A stretch of 64,000 nt of DNA from Mycobacterium sp. 1100029.7 (lineage in GTDB: Bacteria; Actinomycetota; Actinomycetes; Mycobacteriales; Mycobacteriaceae), in assembly GCF_001665235.1 (NCBI RefSeq), contig NZ_LZSC01000021.1, positions 62,001 through 126,000 of the forward strand, given 5' to 3'. Positions 44,326 to 52,341 of this stretch are shown here, in pieces. The position numbers and the translations under genes are program-made. How positions within the stretch are numbered: position 1 is the first letter of the stretch; each line of letters begins with the position of its first letter. The notes under the pieces were generated by a model. That model was not told the DNA's origin and did not search any database. It saw only the letters and a list, made by a program, of their open reading frames with translations.

Positions 44326-45285
44326 ATGACCGATAAGTCTCCATGCGAGGATCACGGCAAATCGAACCATATTGCCGCACAGACAGAGTCACGTTGGTTC
44401 CGAGGGTTCGACGCTGGAATTTTCGATAACGACGGAATCTCTATCTACGCACGCTGGGGCGGCAACCCCGACGGCCATCCACTATTACTCGTGCACGGTT
44501 ACCCCGAGACGCACTTAATGTGGCGCCACATCGCGCGGCGGCTCCAGGACCGCTACTTCATTGTCATGCCCGACCTGCGCGGCTATGGTGCCTCCGCCAA
44601 ACCAATCGGGTTATCCGATCACAGCAACTACAGCAAGCGGACCATGGCCAACGACCTCGTGGCGGTCATGGACCAACTCGGACGGGACTCGTTCTACCTC
44701 TGCGGCCACGACCGCGGCGCGCGTGTCGCGGCACGCCTTGCGCTAGATCACCCACACCGTGTCAGAAAGCTGTCTCTGTTGGACGTCGCGCCGACCCTCG
44801 ACATGTACGACGCCACCAGCAAAGAATTCGCGACCGCCTACTTTCACTGGTTCCTGCTCATCCAGGCCGCCCCACTGCCTGAGGTTCTCATCGGAGGTAA
44901 CCCGGCCGCCTACTTGGCCATACTGCTGCGACAATTCTCCGGCGGGAACAGCGACCACTTGGAACGCGACGTGATCGCCGAATACGAACGCGCTTTTTGC
45001 GTACCAGAAGCGCTGCACAGCACCGCAGAGGACTACAGGGCCAGCGCGGGCATCGACCTCGAACACGACCAGCAAAGTCGTGACTCGGGGCATCGAATCG
45101 ACTGCGACACACAAGTTCTGATCGCCGAGAACGGGGTAGTGCACCGCCTTTTCGATGCGCACGCCCTGTGGCAAGCCCAATGCGCCGCCACTGTCACCGC
45201 GACGACGATTCCATCGGGACACTTCTTCCCTGAAGCGCTGCCCGACGACACCACCGCGGCATTGGTGAACTTCTTTTCCGCCTGA
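44326..45285 (+). CDS. Haloacetate (fluoroacetate) dehalogenase-like alpha/beta hydrolase
   Basis: 319 residues. Compared with the well-studied fluoroacetate dehalogenase family: nucleophile Asp129 in CGHDRGARV with the two carboxylate-binding Arg (130, 133), Asp153 in LLDVAP, halide-pocket His174-Trp175 (YFHWF), Tyr237 (EDYRAS) and His299 in SGHFFPEA. All match at near-constant spacing, so C-F or C-Cl bond hydrolysis of a haloacid is a fair prediction; epoxide hydrolase is the alternative. The gene is alone, bordered by 317- and 245-bp gaps, and by eye its third codon positions are more AT-rich than its neighbours, suggesting acquisition by transfer. Confidence 0.85.
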   Translation: MTDKSPCEDHGKSNHIAAQTESRWFRGFDAGIFDNDGISIYARWGGNPDGHPLLLVHGYPETHLMWRHIARRLQDRYFIVMPDLRGYGASAKPIGLSDHSNYSKRTMANDLVAVMDQLGRDSFYLCGHDRGARVAARLALDHPHRVRKLSLLDVAPTLDMYDATSKEFATAYFHWFLLIQAAPLPEVLIGGNPAAYLAILLRQFSGGNSDHLERDVIAEYERAFCVPEALHSTAEDYRASAGIDLEHDQQSRDSGHRIDCDTQVLIAENGVVHRLFDAHALWQAQCAATVTATTIPSGHFFPEALPDDTTAALVNFFSA

Positions 45286-45452
45286 CCCCGGCGGGTGGGC
45301 CGCGCGGCACGGAGGGCCTCGCAGCCGCAGCTCGCAGCGTGGCCGCCATTTGGCGACGGAGCCTCGACAATCTTGAACCGAGGCACCGAGAGAACAATCT
45401 CGACAGCCGGCACGGATTGGTGCCGTATACGGGTGTCTGCGCCCATATTGTC

Positions 45453-45471
45453 TACTGTAAGAATTACAGTA
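45453..45471. promoter_or_regulatory. Best copy of the TACnGTA-N5-TACnGTA operator
   Basis: TACTGTA-AGAAT-TACAGTA is a perfect palindrome of 8-base arms around GAA and matches all 12 fixed positions. It lies 59 bp upstream of the P450 at 45531, first gene of the P450/CoA-transferase/thiolase operon. It defines the consensus used for the other copies. Confidence 0.8.
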
Positions 45472-45530
45472 CGATCTTACGTGATGCCTGCCCATTCCTG
45501 GCGCGATGGAAGAAGATGCTGGAGATCTAG

Positions 45531-46748
45531 GTGACGACCAACGTTCACACCGCCGGCACCGGCGACCAGACCGTCGACCTGCGCGACCCGTATCCCTACT
45601 TCGCATACCGGCGTCGCCAATCCGGTGTCTTCCGCGGGACGGTCATGGATTACACCAAGACACCCGAGTCCATGCTGCCCAAGAACGAGTATTCCGCGGT
45701 CTCATTCCACGCCGTCAACACCGTATTCCGCGACGGCCGGGTGTTCAGTTCCAAGCCGTACGACAAGACGATCGGTCTGTTCATGGGGCCGACCATTCTG
45801 GCGATGGAGGGCAAGAAGCACCGCGAGCATCGCAATCTGGTGTCGGCGGCTTTCAAGTCCAAGGCACTGGCGCAGTGGGAGCCGACCATCGTCCGGCCGA
45901 TCTGCAACGCGTTGATCGACGACTTCGTCGAGACCGGCAACGCCGACCTCATCCGCAATTACACCTTCGAATTCCCTACCCGTGTCATCGCCAGGCTGTT
46001 GGGATTGCCCGACGAAGACCTGCCGATGTTCCGCAAGCGGGCCGTGCAGTTGATCAGCTACCACGTCAACTACGAAAAGGCTTTCGAGGCTTCGGCGGCG
46101 CTGAAGGACTACTTCGTCGAACAGATCGAGCAGCGCAAGTCCAAGCCCACCTCCGCACCGGCCCAGGACATCATCGGCGATCTGGTCACGGCCGAGATCG
46201 ACGGCGAGAAGCTCAGCGACGAGGCCATCTACTCGTTCCTGCGGCTGCTACTGCCGGCAGGGCTGGAAACCACCTACCGCTCCTCGGGAAATCTGCTGTA
46301 CCTGTTGCTCACTCATCCCGACCAGTTCGCCGCAGTGCAGGCAGATCACCAGCTGATCAGCCCTGCGATCGAGGAGGGTCTACGTTTCGAGACACCGTTG
46401 ACCACCGTGCAGCGGTTCACCACCGAGGACACCGAACTGGAAGGCGTGCCGATTCCGGCACGGTCGGTCCTCGGCGTGTGCATCGGCTCGGCCAACCGCG
46501 ACGAAACCCGTTGGGAGCGGGCCGAAGAATTCGACATCTTCCGCAAGGCCACACCGCACATCTCGTTCGCCGCCGGCGAGCACACGTGTCTGGGTCTGCA
46601 CTTGGCACGGTTGGAGACGCGCGTCGCGGTCGAATGTCTACTGAACAGGTTGACCAACTTCACCGTGCTCACCGACGACGACCCGCACATCCACGGTCAG
46701 CCCTTCCGATCACCGACCGCGCTTCCGGTGACGTTCGACGCCAAGTAG
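45531..46748 (+). CDS. Cytochrome P450
   Basis: 405 residues. Heme loop FAAGEHTCLGLHLARLE with Cys near residue 353; ExxR in EEGLRFETP; I-helix LLPAGLETTYRSSGN, identical to that of the P450 at 19819. The two share long stretches (GEKLSD, LLYLLLTHPDQ), so they are close paralogues, probably acting on related substrates. GTG 45531 follows GGAG by 6 bases. The CoA-transferase and thiolase-like genes downstream are probably co-transcribed. Confidence 0.93.
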   Translation: MTTNVHTAGTGDQTVDLRDPYPYFAYRRRQSGVFRGTVMDYTKTPESMLPKNEYSAVSFHAVNTVFRDGRVFSSKPYDKTIGLFMGPTILAMEGKKHREHRNLVSAAFKSKALAQWEPTIVRPICNALIDDFVETGNADLIRNYTFEFPTRVIARLLGLPDEDLPMFRKRAVQLISYHVNYEKAFEASAALKDYFVEQIEQRKSKPTSAPAQDIIGDLVTAEIDGEKLSDEAIYSFLRLLLPAGLETTYRSSGNLLYLLLTHPDQFAAVQADHQLISPAIEEGLRFETPLTTVQRFTTEDTELEGVPIPARSVLGVCIGSANRDETRWERAEEFDIFRKATPHISFAAGEHTCLGLHLARLETRVAVECLLNRLTNFTVLTDDDPHIHGQPFRSPTALPVTFDAK

Positions 46749-46800
46749 CGTCCGCGGTGAAGAATCGTACGGCCTGACGACAACGGAGTTGGTGGGACAA

Positions 46801-48030
46801 ATGGTCAAGGTAATGCACGGCATTCGGGTCCTCGAAGTTGCCCAGTTCACGTTCGTCCCGGCGGCGGGAGCCATCCTCGCGGACTGGGGCGCGGACGTGA
46901 TCAAGGTCGAGCACCCGCTGCGGGGTGACACCCAGCGTGGCTTCCTCAACATGGGCGGCATTCAGGTCAACCCGGACCGGCATCCGCTGATGGAGCACCC
47001 CAATCGGGGCAAGCGCAGTGTCGGGATCGACGTGTCCACTGCCGGTGGCCAGGAGGTGATCTACGAGCTTGCCAAAACCTCTGATGTGTTCCTGACCAAC
47101 TACAAGCCATCCCAGCGGCAACAGCACAAATTCGACCTCGAACACATCCGCGCGGTCAACCCGAACATCATCTACGCGCGGGGGTCGGCCTACGGCGACA
47201 AGGGGGCCGAGCGCAACGTCGGTGGCTACGACGGGACGGCGTTCTGGACGCGCAGTGGCATCGGCTACGCGCTGACCCCCGAGGAGCTGGGCGGCGCTCT
47301 GGGACAAGGCATTCCCGCGTTCGGTGATTCCATCGGCGGCATGTTCATCGCCGGCGGCATCTCGGCGGCGCTGCTGCACCGCGAGCGCACCGGGGAGGCG
47401 GTCGAACTGGACGTCTCGCTGCTGAGCACCGCCTGGTGGGCCGCCGGCGCTAGCATGACGCAGGGCATGGAGACCGGAGAGGTAATGCGCACCCCCATGC
47501 CGGGTGCGGCCGGCGCAATGTCGGTGAATCCGTTCATGGGTAACTACGAAACCTCCGACGGCGGCACGATCAACCTGTGCATCATCAGCCCGACGGGCGT
47601 GATCCGAGACACCTTCGAGCACCTCGGCATCCCCGAGGCCGCCGACGATGAACGCTTCTCCGAGGTGCTCCCGTTGATTCAGAATGCCAGCGCGGCCGCC
47701 GAGTTGATCGCGAAGGCCTTCGCCGCCAAGCCCTTTGAGTACTGGCGCCAGCACCTCAAGACAATGAAGGGCCAGTGGGCGCCGTTCCAGAGTCTGCTCG
47801 ACCTGGCGAACGACGAGCAGGCCATCGCCAACGACATGATCGCCGAGGTCGAAGTCGCCGCTGGCGGAGCACCGTTCAAGGTGGTGCGCGGACCCGTCCA
47901 GTTCAACCACGAACCGCTTCAAACTACAAGGGCGCCACAGGCATCCGAGCACACCGAAATTGTGTTGATGGAGATCGGCATGGATTGGGACCGCATCGAG
48001 GAGCTCAAAAATGCGGGAGCCATAGCGTGA
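46801..48030 (+). CDS. CoA-transferase family III (CaiB/BaiF-like)
   Basis: 409 residues. N-terminal GIRVLEVAQFTFVPAAGAILADWGADVIKVE is typical; the catalytic Asp is in AFGDSIGGMF (about residue 176), where the glutamyl/aspartyl-CoA intermediate forms; HRERTGEAVELDVSLL follows. It would move CoA from a donor such as succinyl-CoA to an organic acid, an ATP-free way to enter the CoA pathway. ATG 46801 is chosen; TTG at 46789 and ATG at 46813 are alternatives. It lies 52 bp after the P450 and 31 bp before the thiolase-like gene. Confidence 0.9.
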   Translation: MVKVMHGIRVLEVAQFTFVPAAGAILADWGADVIKVEHPLRGDTQRGFLNMGGIQVNPDRHPLMEHPNRGKRSVGIDVSTAGGQEVIYELAKTSDVFLTNYKPSQRQQHKFDLEHIRAVNPNIIYARGSAYGDKGAERNVGGYDGTAFWTRSGIGYALTPEELGGALGQGIPAFGDSIGGMFIAGGISAALLHRERTGEAVELDVSLLSTAWWAAGASMTQGMETGEVMRTPMPGAAGAMSVNPFMGNYETSDGGTINLCIISPTGVIRDTFEHLGIPEAADDERFSEVLPLIQNASAAAELIAKAFAAKPFEYWRQHLKTMKGQWAPFQSLLDLANDEQAIANDMIAEVEVAAGGAPFKVVRGPVQFNHEPLQTTRAPQASEHTEIVLMEIGMDWDRIEELKNAGAIA

Positions 48031-48061
48031 CGAATCGCGGCAGCGATGGGGTGGGGACGCC

Positions 48062-49207
48062 ATGAATGACGTCGCGATCATCGGGGTGGGCCTGCACCCG
48101 TTCGGGCGCTTCGAGGGCAAGTCGGCGATGCAGATGGGCGTCGACGCCATCCTGGCCGCGGTGGCCGACGCCGGCATCGCGTGGCAGGACGTCCAGTTCG
48201 CCACCGGCGGGAGCTGGACGGTCGCCAATCCGGACGCGATCGTCGGAATGGTCGGCCTGACCGGCATCCCGTTCACCAACGTGTTCAACGCATGCGCGAC
48301 GGCGGCCAGCGCGGTCAAGGCCTGCGCCGACGGAATCCGGTTGGGCGACTACGACATCGGCATCGCGATCGGGCTGGACAAGCACCCCCGCGGCGCCTTT
48401 ACCGAAGATCCGGCGCTGGTGGGCATGCCGAGCTGGTATGCCGAGAACGGTCAATACCTGACCACCCAGTTCTTCGGCATGAAGGCCAACCGCTACCTGC
48501 ACGAGAACCACATCTCCGTCGAGACGCTGGCCAAGGTCGCCGCCAAGAACTTTCGCAACGGTGCCCTGAACCCCAACGCATTCCGCCGTAAGCCGATCTC
48601 TGAAGAGGACATTCTCACCTCGACGATGCTGAATTACCCGCTGACCCAATACATGTTCTGCGCGCCCGACGAGGGTGCGGCCGCGGCGGTGATGTGCCGG
48701 GCCGACATCGCGCACCGATACACCTCGAAACCTGTCTACCTGCGCGCGGTGGAGGTTCGCACCCGTCGGTACGGCGCCTACGAGGTCAACACCACCTTTG
48801 CCCCCGTCGAAGAAGAGTTCGCGCCAACGGTTTACGCCGCCAGGACCGCTTTCGAGAAGGCCGGCGTGGCCCCCACCGACGTCGACGTGATCCAGCTGCA
48901 GGACACCGACGCCGGCGCCGAAATCATTCATATGGCCGAGTGCGGGTTCTGCGAGCACGGCGACCAGGAGAAGCTGCTCTCCGACGGCGCCACCGAAATC
49001 AGCGGCCCGATGCCGGTCAACACCGACGGCGGGCTGATCGCCAACGGCGAGCCGATCGGCGCGTCCGGACTGCGGCAGATCCACGAAATCGTGCGTCAGC
49101 TGCGCGGCGAGGCCGGCGATCGCCAGGTGCCCGGCAACCCGAAGGTGGGATTCACCCAGTTGTACGGCGCCCCCGGGACCGCGGCCGCGACCGTCTTGAC
49201 GACCTGA
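48062..49207 (+). CDS. Thiolase-superfamily protein (lipid-transfer/SCP-x type) with altered active site
   Basis: 381 residues. Thiolase fold with the acyl-accepting Cys in FNACATAASAVKAC and the loop MPVNTDGGLIANGEPIGASG. In thiolases the latter is GGHPxGxTG; here Glu replaces the His, and the C-terminal CxG is YGAPG in FTQLYGAPGTAAAT. It therefore resembles the Ltp-type proteins of mycobacterial steroid regulons, some of which are aldolases rather than thiolases. It closes the P450/CoA-transferase operon and may catalyse C-C cleavage by a different route. No DUF35-type partner is visible. Confidence 0.85.
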   Translation: MNDVAIIGVGLHPFGRFEGKSAMQMGVDAILAAVADAGIAWQDVQFATGGSWTVANPDAIVGMVGLTGIPFTNVFNACATAASAVKACADGIRLGDYDIGIAIGLDKHPRGAFTEDPALVGMPSWYAENGQYLTTQFFGMKANRYLHENHISVETLAKVAAKNFRNGALNPNAFRRKPISEEDILTSTMLNYPLTQYMFCAPDEGAAAAVMCRADIAHRYTSKPVYLRAVEVRTRRYGAYEVNTTFAPVEEEFAPTVYAARTAFEKAGVAPTDVDVIQLQDTDAGAEIIHMAECGFCEHGDQEKLLSDGATEISGPMPVNTDGGLIANGEPIGASGLRQIHEIVRQLRGEAGDRQVPGNPKVGFTQLYGAPGTAAATVLTT

Positions 49208-49222
49208 GACTCGGCCAGGGGC

Positions 49223-50416
49223 TCAGGAGACCTTCTTGACCGGCGCTGAGTAGCTGGGCTTGCCCAGCCCGAGCGTGTACTGACCGATCATGTTGCGGAA
49301 CACCTCGAGGGTGCCGCCATAGATGCCGACCAACGGCGCGAACCGGTAGACGTATTCGGCGCTGCCGTCGTCGGCGGCCCCGTCGGTACCGAACGGCAGG
49401 GTCGACGCCGCCCCGTGGATGTCCATCAGGTCTGGTGAGATGTCGCGCATGGTCTGGGCAATGGCCACCCGGCCGTAGATGTTCGGGGACGACAGCGCCG
49501 CCTCCAGCCGGGCGATGCTGCGGCCAAGCCGATACGCGATCGCCGCGTCGTCGACGAGCTTGCGCCCGTTGGGATCCGGTCGCGTCACGGCCGTCACCGC
49601 CTTATCGACGGCCGTCGCCATCGAGCCGGCCTGATGCATCATGATCGAGGTGTCCTGCAAGCCGTCGGGGGCAGCCGCGACCGCGCCGTGCTCGGTATTG
49701 AGCGGCTCGCGCAGCACCGTCCAGCCCGCGTTAACGTCGCCGAGCCGGTATTTGTCGTCGACACGGACGTCGCTGTAGTAGACGATGTTGGTCCGGTCGC
49801 CGTCCACGGTCCGGATGCCCTGTATCTCGATACCCGGCGAGTTCAGCGGGACCAGGAACATGGTCAGGCTCTTGTGCTTTGGCGCATCGGGAGCGGTATT
49901 GGTGATCAGGAAGACGTACTGGCAGTTGTGCGCACCGGTGGTGAACATCTTGGAGCCGTTGACCACCCACCCGTCGCCGTCGGGCACCGCGCGAGTCTTG
50001 CAGGTCGCGATGTCGGAGCCGCCTTCGGGCTCGGTGTAGCCGAGGCAGAGCCGGACTTCACCGCGCAACACCCGGGGCATCACCTCGTCCTGCAGCTCGG
50101 GGGAACCGAACCGCGCCACCGAGCGCGCCACCATCGCGGTGGTCCCCCACGTCACCCACGGCACGTGGGCGCGACGCTTTTCCAGCTCGTAGATGCGCCG
50201 GCGCACCCGGGTGAAACCACCCTCGGATTCCGGCTTCCATTCCAGCGCCAGATAACCCGCGGCGCCGAGTGCCAGATGCACACCTTCGTCGAAATTGTCG
50301 CCGGTCTCGCGGTCGCGCCGCAAAACCTCTTCGGTGACATGGGTTTCGAGGAAGTCACGCAGTTCGTCGCGGAACGCCTGATCCTCGTCGGACAGCTCGA
50401 CCCGGGAAAAGTCCAT
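49223..50416 (-). CDS. Acyl-CoA dehydrogenase, catalytic-type subunit
   Basis: 397 residues. YTEPEGGSDIAT and KMFTTGAHNCQYV in the beta domain; EPLNTEHGAVAAA carries the alternative base Glu; GIYGGTLEVFRNMIGQYTLG at the C-terminus has Gly at the MCAD position. It is the last gene of the six-gene minus-strand operon beginning at 56038 and pairs with the partner-type ACAD 14 bp upstream. Its stop faces the thiolase-like stop at 49207 across 15 bp. Confidence 0.9.
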   Translation of the reverse strand: MDFSRVELSDEDQAFRDELRDFLETHVTEEVLRRDRETGDNFDEGVHLALGAAGYLALEWKPESEGGFTRVRRRIYELEKRRAHVPWVTWGTTAMVARSVARFGSPELQDEVMPRVLRGEVRLCLGYTEPEGGSDIATCKTRAVPDGDGWVVNGSKMFTTGAHNCQYVFLITNTAPDAPKHKSLTMFLVPLNSPGIEIQGIRTVDGDRTNIVYYSDVRVDDKYRLGDVNAGWTVLREPLNTEHGAVAAAPDGLQDTSIMMHQAGSMATAVDKAVTAVTRPDPNGRKLVDDAAIAYRLGRSIARLEAALSSPNIYGRVAIAQTMRDISPDLMDIHGAASTLPFGTDGAADDGSAEYVYRFAPLVGIYGGTLEVFRNMIGQYTLGLGKPSYSAPVKKVS

Positions 50417-50430
50417 CTTTGGTTCCTGTC

Positions 50431-51489
50431 CTAGACGCGCGCCGGCGCGCTCTCGCGGGTGGTCACGATCTCGGCGACCCGCTTGGCGGTGGCACCTGGG
50501 TCGCCGGCCGCCAGCGGCCATCCCCGCGCGCGAACCAGGTAGGCCGTCGCGGCGGCTTCGGCCGAAACACCCAGTCCGCCTTGGATGTGGACGGCCATCG
50601 TGGCGGCCTTGGCAGCCTCCTCGGCCATGAACACGAACGCCGACGGCGCCAACTCGGCTCGTTGCTCGGGCTCGTTGTCCAGGAACCAGGCCGCGCGGCG
50701 GGCCAGGTTACGTCCGCCCTGAACAGTGATGGCCATATTGGCCAGCGGATGCGAAATGGCCTGCAGCGTCGAAATCGGAACACCCAGGGTGTAGCGCGTC
50801 TTGGAGAATTCCGCCGCGATCGTCATCGTCTCCTCGACCAGTCCGACCAGCGCGGCTGCGGTCAGCAAGCGCCACTCATCAAGGGCTAGTTCGTAGTTCG
50901 CGATCGCTTCGAGACCACGAGCGACGACTGTGCGGGTATCGGCCGCGGCCGGGTCCACCCAGGCCATCGGCAACCGGCCAAGGTTGTCGACTTTGGCCGG
51001 CCGGGTCCCGAACGTCAGACGTAGCACCTCGTCACCGTCGCGCATGACGATGTGGTCGGCGATCGATCCGGTCGGAATCAGCCGCAGACCCGGGGCGCCG
51101 TCGATGCGCGCGTCGAGGCCCGCGAGCTGTTCACCGCCTGCCACCCCCGCGGTGTCGGCGCCCAGGGCTCCCAGACGGCCCAGCAGCCGCGCCGCGCACA
51201 CGTGATCGATCCACGGGACCGGTGCAAGCGATCGCCCGATCTCTTCGGCGACCAGGGTGAGGTCGACGAGCGTCGCACCGTCGCCGCCGACGGATTCGGG
51301 CAGCGCCATCGTCGTCGCGCCCATCGCGCACAGCCGCTCCCAGAGGTTCTTGTCGAAGCCGGAAGGCTCTGCGGCGCGGACCGTTTCAATCGAGCAGTGC
51401 GTCTTGAAGAACTGCTTGTACGCATTCTGCAGATCCACATGGTGTTCGGACAGGCTGTAGTCCAGTCTGCGCAGTTCGAAGCGGTCCAT
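50431..51489 (-). CDS. Acyl-CoA dehydrogenase family protein, partner-type subunit
   Basis: 352 residues. The C-terminal half includes EFSKTRYTLGVPISTLQAISH (the FAD-contact Arg region) and AVHIQGGLGVSAEAA; the beta domain is reduced without SEPxxGSD, and no base Glu is seen. It fits the non-catalytic half of a heteromeric ACAD with the gene at 49223, the fourth such pair in this window. It lies 21 bp after the amidohydrolase gene, in the same operon. Confidence 0.85.
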   Translation of the reverse strand: MDRFELRRLDYSLSEHHVDLQNAYKQFFKTHCSIETVRAAEPSGFDKNLWERLCAMGATTMALPESVGGDGATLVDLTLVAEEIGRSLAPVPWIDHVCAARLLGRLGALGADTAGVAGGEQLAGLDARIDGAPGLRLIPTGSIADHIVMRDGDEVLRLTFGTRPAKVDNLGRLPMAWVDPAAADTRTVVARGLEAIANYELALDEWRLLTAAALVGLVEETMTIAAEFSKTRYTLGVPISTLQAISHPLANMAITVQGGRNLARRAAWFLDNEPEQRAELAPSAFVFMAEEAAKAATMAVHIQGGLGVSAEAAATAYLVRARGWPLAAGDPGATAKRVAEIVTTRESAPARV

Positions 51490-51510
51490 CGTCAGTGCTC
51501 CTGTCGTATC

Positions 51511-52341
51511 TCAGGCACGGTCGCCGAAGAAAAACTCCTGTGCGTTGTTGTACAGGTAGTTGTCGAGTACCTCGGCGGGCAGGTCCAGCGCCCGGGCTTC
51601 GGGAAGCACCCGGCGCATCCGCAGCACCGGCCAGTCCGACGCGTAGATGACCTTGTTCGGGCCGCGGGTACGCATGTAGTGCAGCAGCGAATCCGGCAGT
51701 CGCTTGGGCGACCAGGCCGAGGTCATCAGGCGAAGGTTCGCGTACTTGAGCAGCAGCCGGATCGCGACGTCCCACCAGGGATCGGCTCCGTGGATCATGC
51801 ACAGCTTGAGTTCGGGAAACCGCACGCACACCCGATCGAGGTGAATGGGGTTTTGCACTTCGCCGGGGATCGGTGGGCCCGGAATACCGGTGTTGACGCA
51901 GAGCGGCAGGTCGAGTTCCGCGCACTTGGCATACAGCGGGTAATAGACGGCGTCGCTGGGCGGATATTGCCCGTCGCCCCAAAAGCTCGGTCCCACTACG
52001 GCATACGCGACGGGTAGGTCGGCGACGACGGCGGTCAGTTCGCGCAACGGCGCCACCGGACGCAGCAGGTTGACACCACCCATCGCCAGGGCGAACCGGT
52101 CCGGCTTGGCGTCGACGAACTTTCGTGCGGTGGTCGACGGGTTTGCCAGGTTGTCCATCAGGATCGCCTTCTGCACGCCCTGTTCGTCCATCTCGTCGAT
52201 CAGTTCGGACAGGTCGACCGGCGCGAACATCGACTGCGGACCCTTGAAGTAGTCGTCGCGAACCTTCAGCATCCACGTCGGCTGCGACTCGGTCTCACCG
52301 AAGTGCACGTTGAGCAGGCAGTCGATCGCTTTGTCGCTCAT
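51511..52341 (-). CDS. Amidohydrolase-2 family protein (short form)
   Basis: 276 residues, about 120 shorter than the other amidohydrolases here. Barrel segments: AIDCLLNVHFGE at the start, LPLCVNTGIPGPP, LKLCMIHGADPWW with a His, and VIYASDWPVLRM with the active-site Asp. The N-terminal DxHxH-type metal pair is only partly kept. Such short members include decarboxylases and 2-pyrone hydrolases. Its ATG overlaps the FadD stop by 4 bases. Confidence 0.85.
   Translation of the reverse strand: MSDKAIDCLLNVHFGETESQPTWMLKVRDDYFKGPQSMFAPVDLSELIDEMDEQGVQKAILMDNLANPSTTARKFVDAKPDRFALAMGGVNLLRPVAPLRELTAVVADLPVAYAVVGPSFWGDGQYPPSDAVYYPLYAKCAELDLPLCVNTGIPGPPIPGEVQNPIHLDRVCVRFPELKLCMIHGADPWWDVAIRLLLKYANLRLMTSAWSPKRLPDSLLHYMRTRGPNKVIYASDWPVLRMRRVLPEARALDLPAEVLDNYLYNNAQEFFFGDRA

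Noticed and set aside
45339..45530. 63-residue ORF ending just before the P450
   Set aside because: No ribosome site or family pattern, and it spans the operator palindrome, so coding is unlikely.
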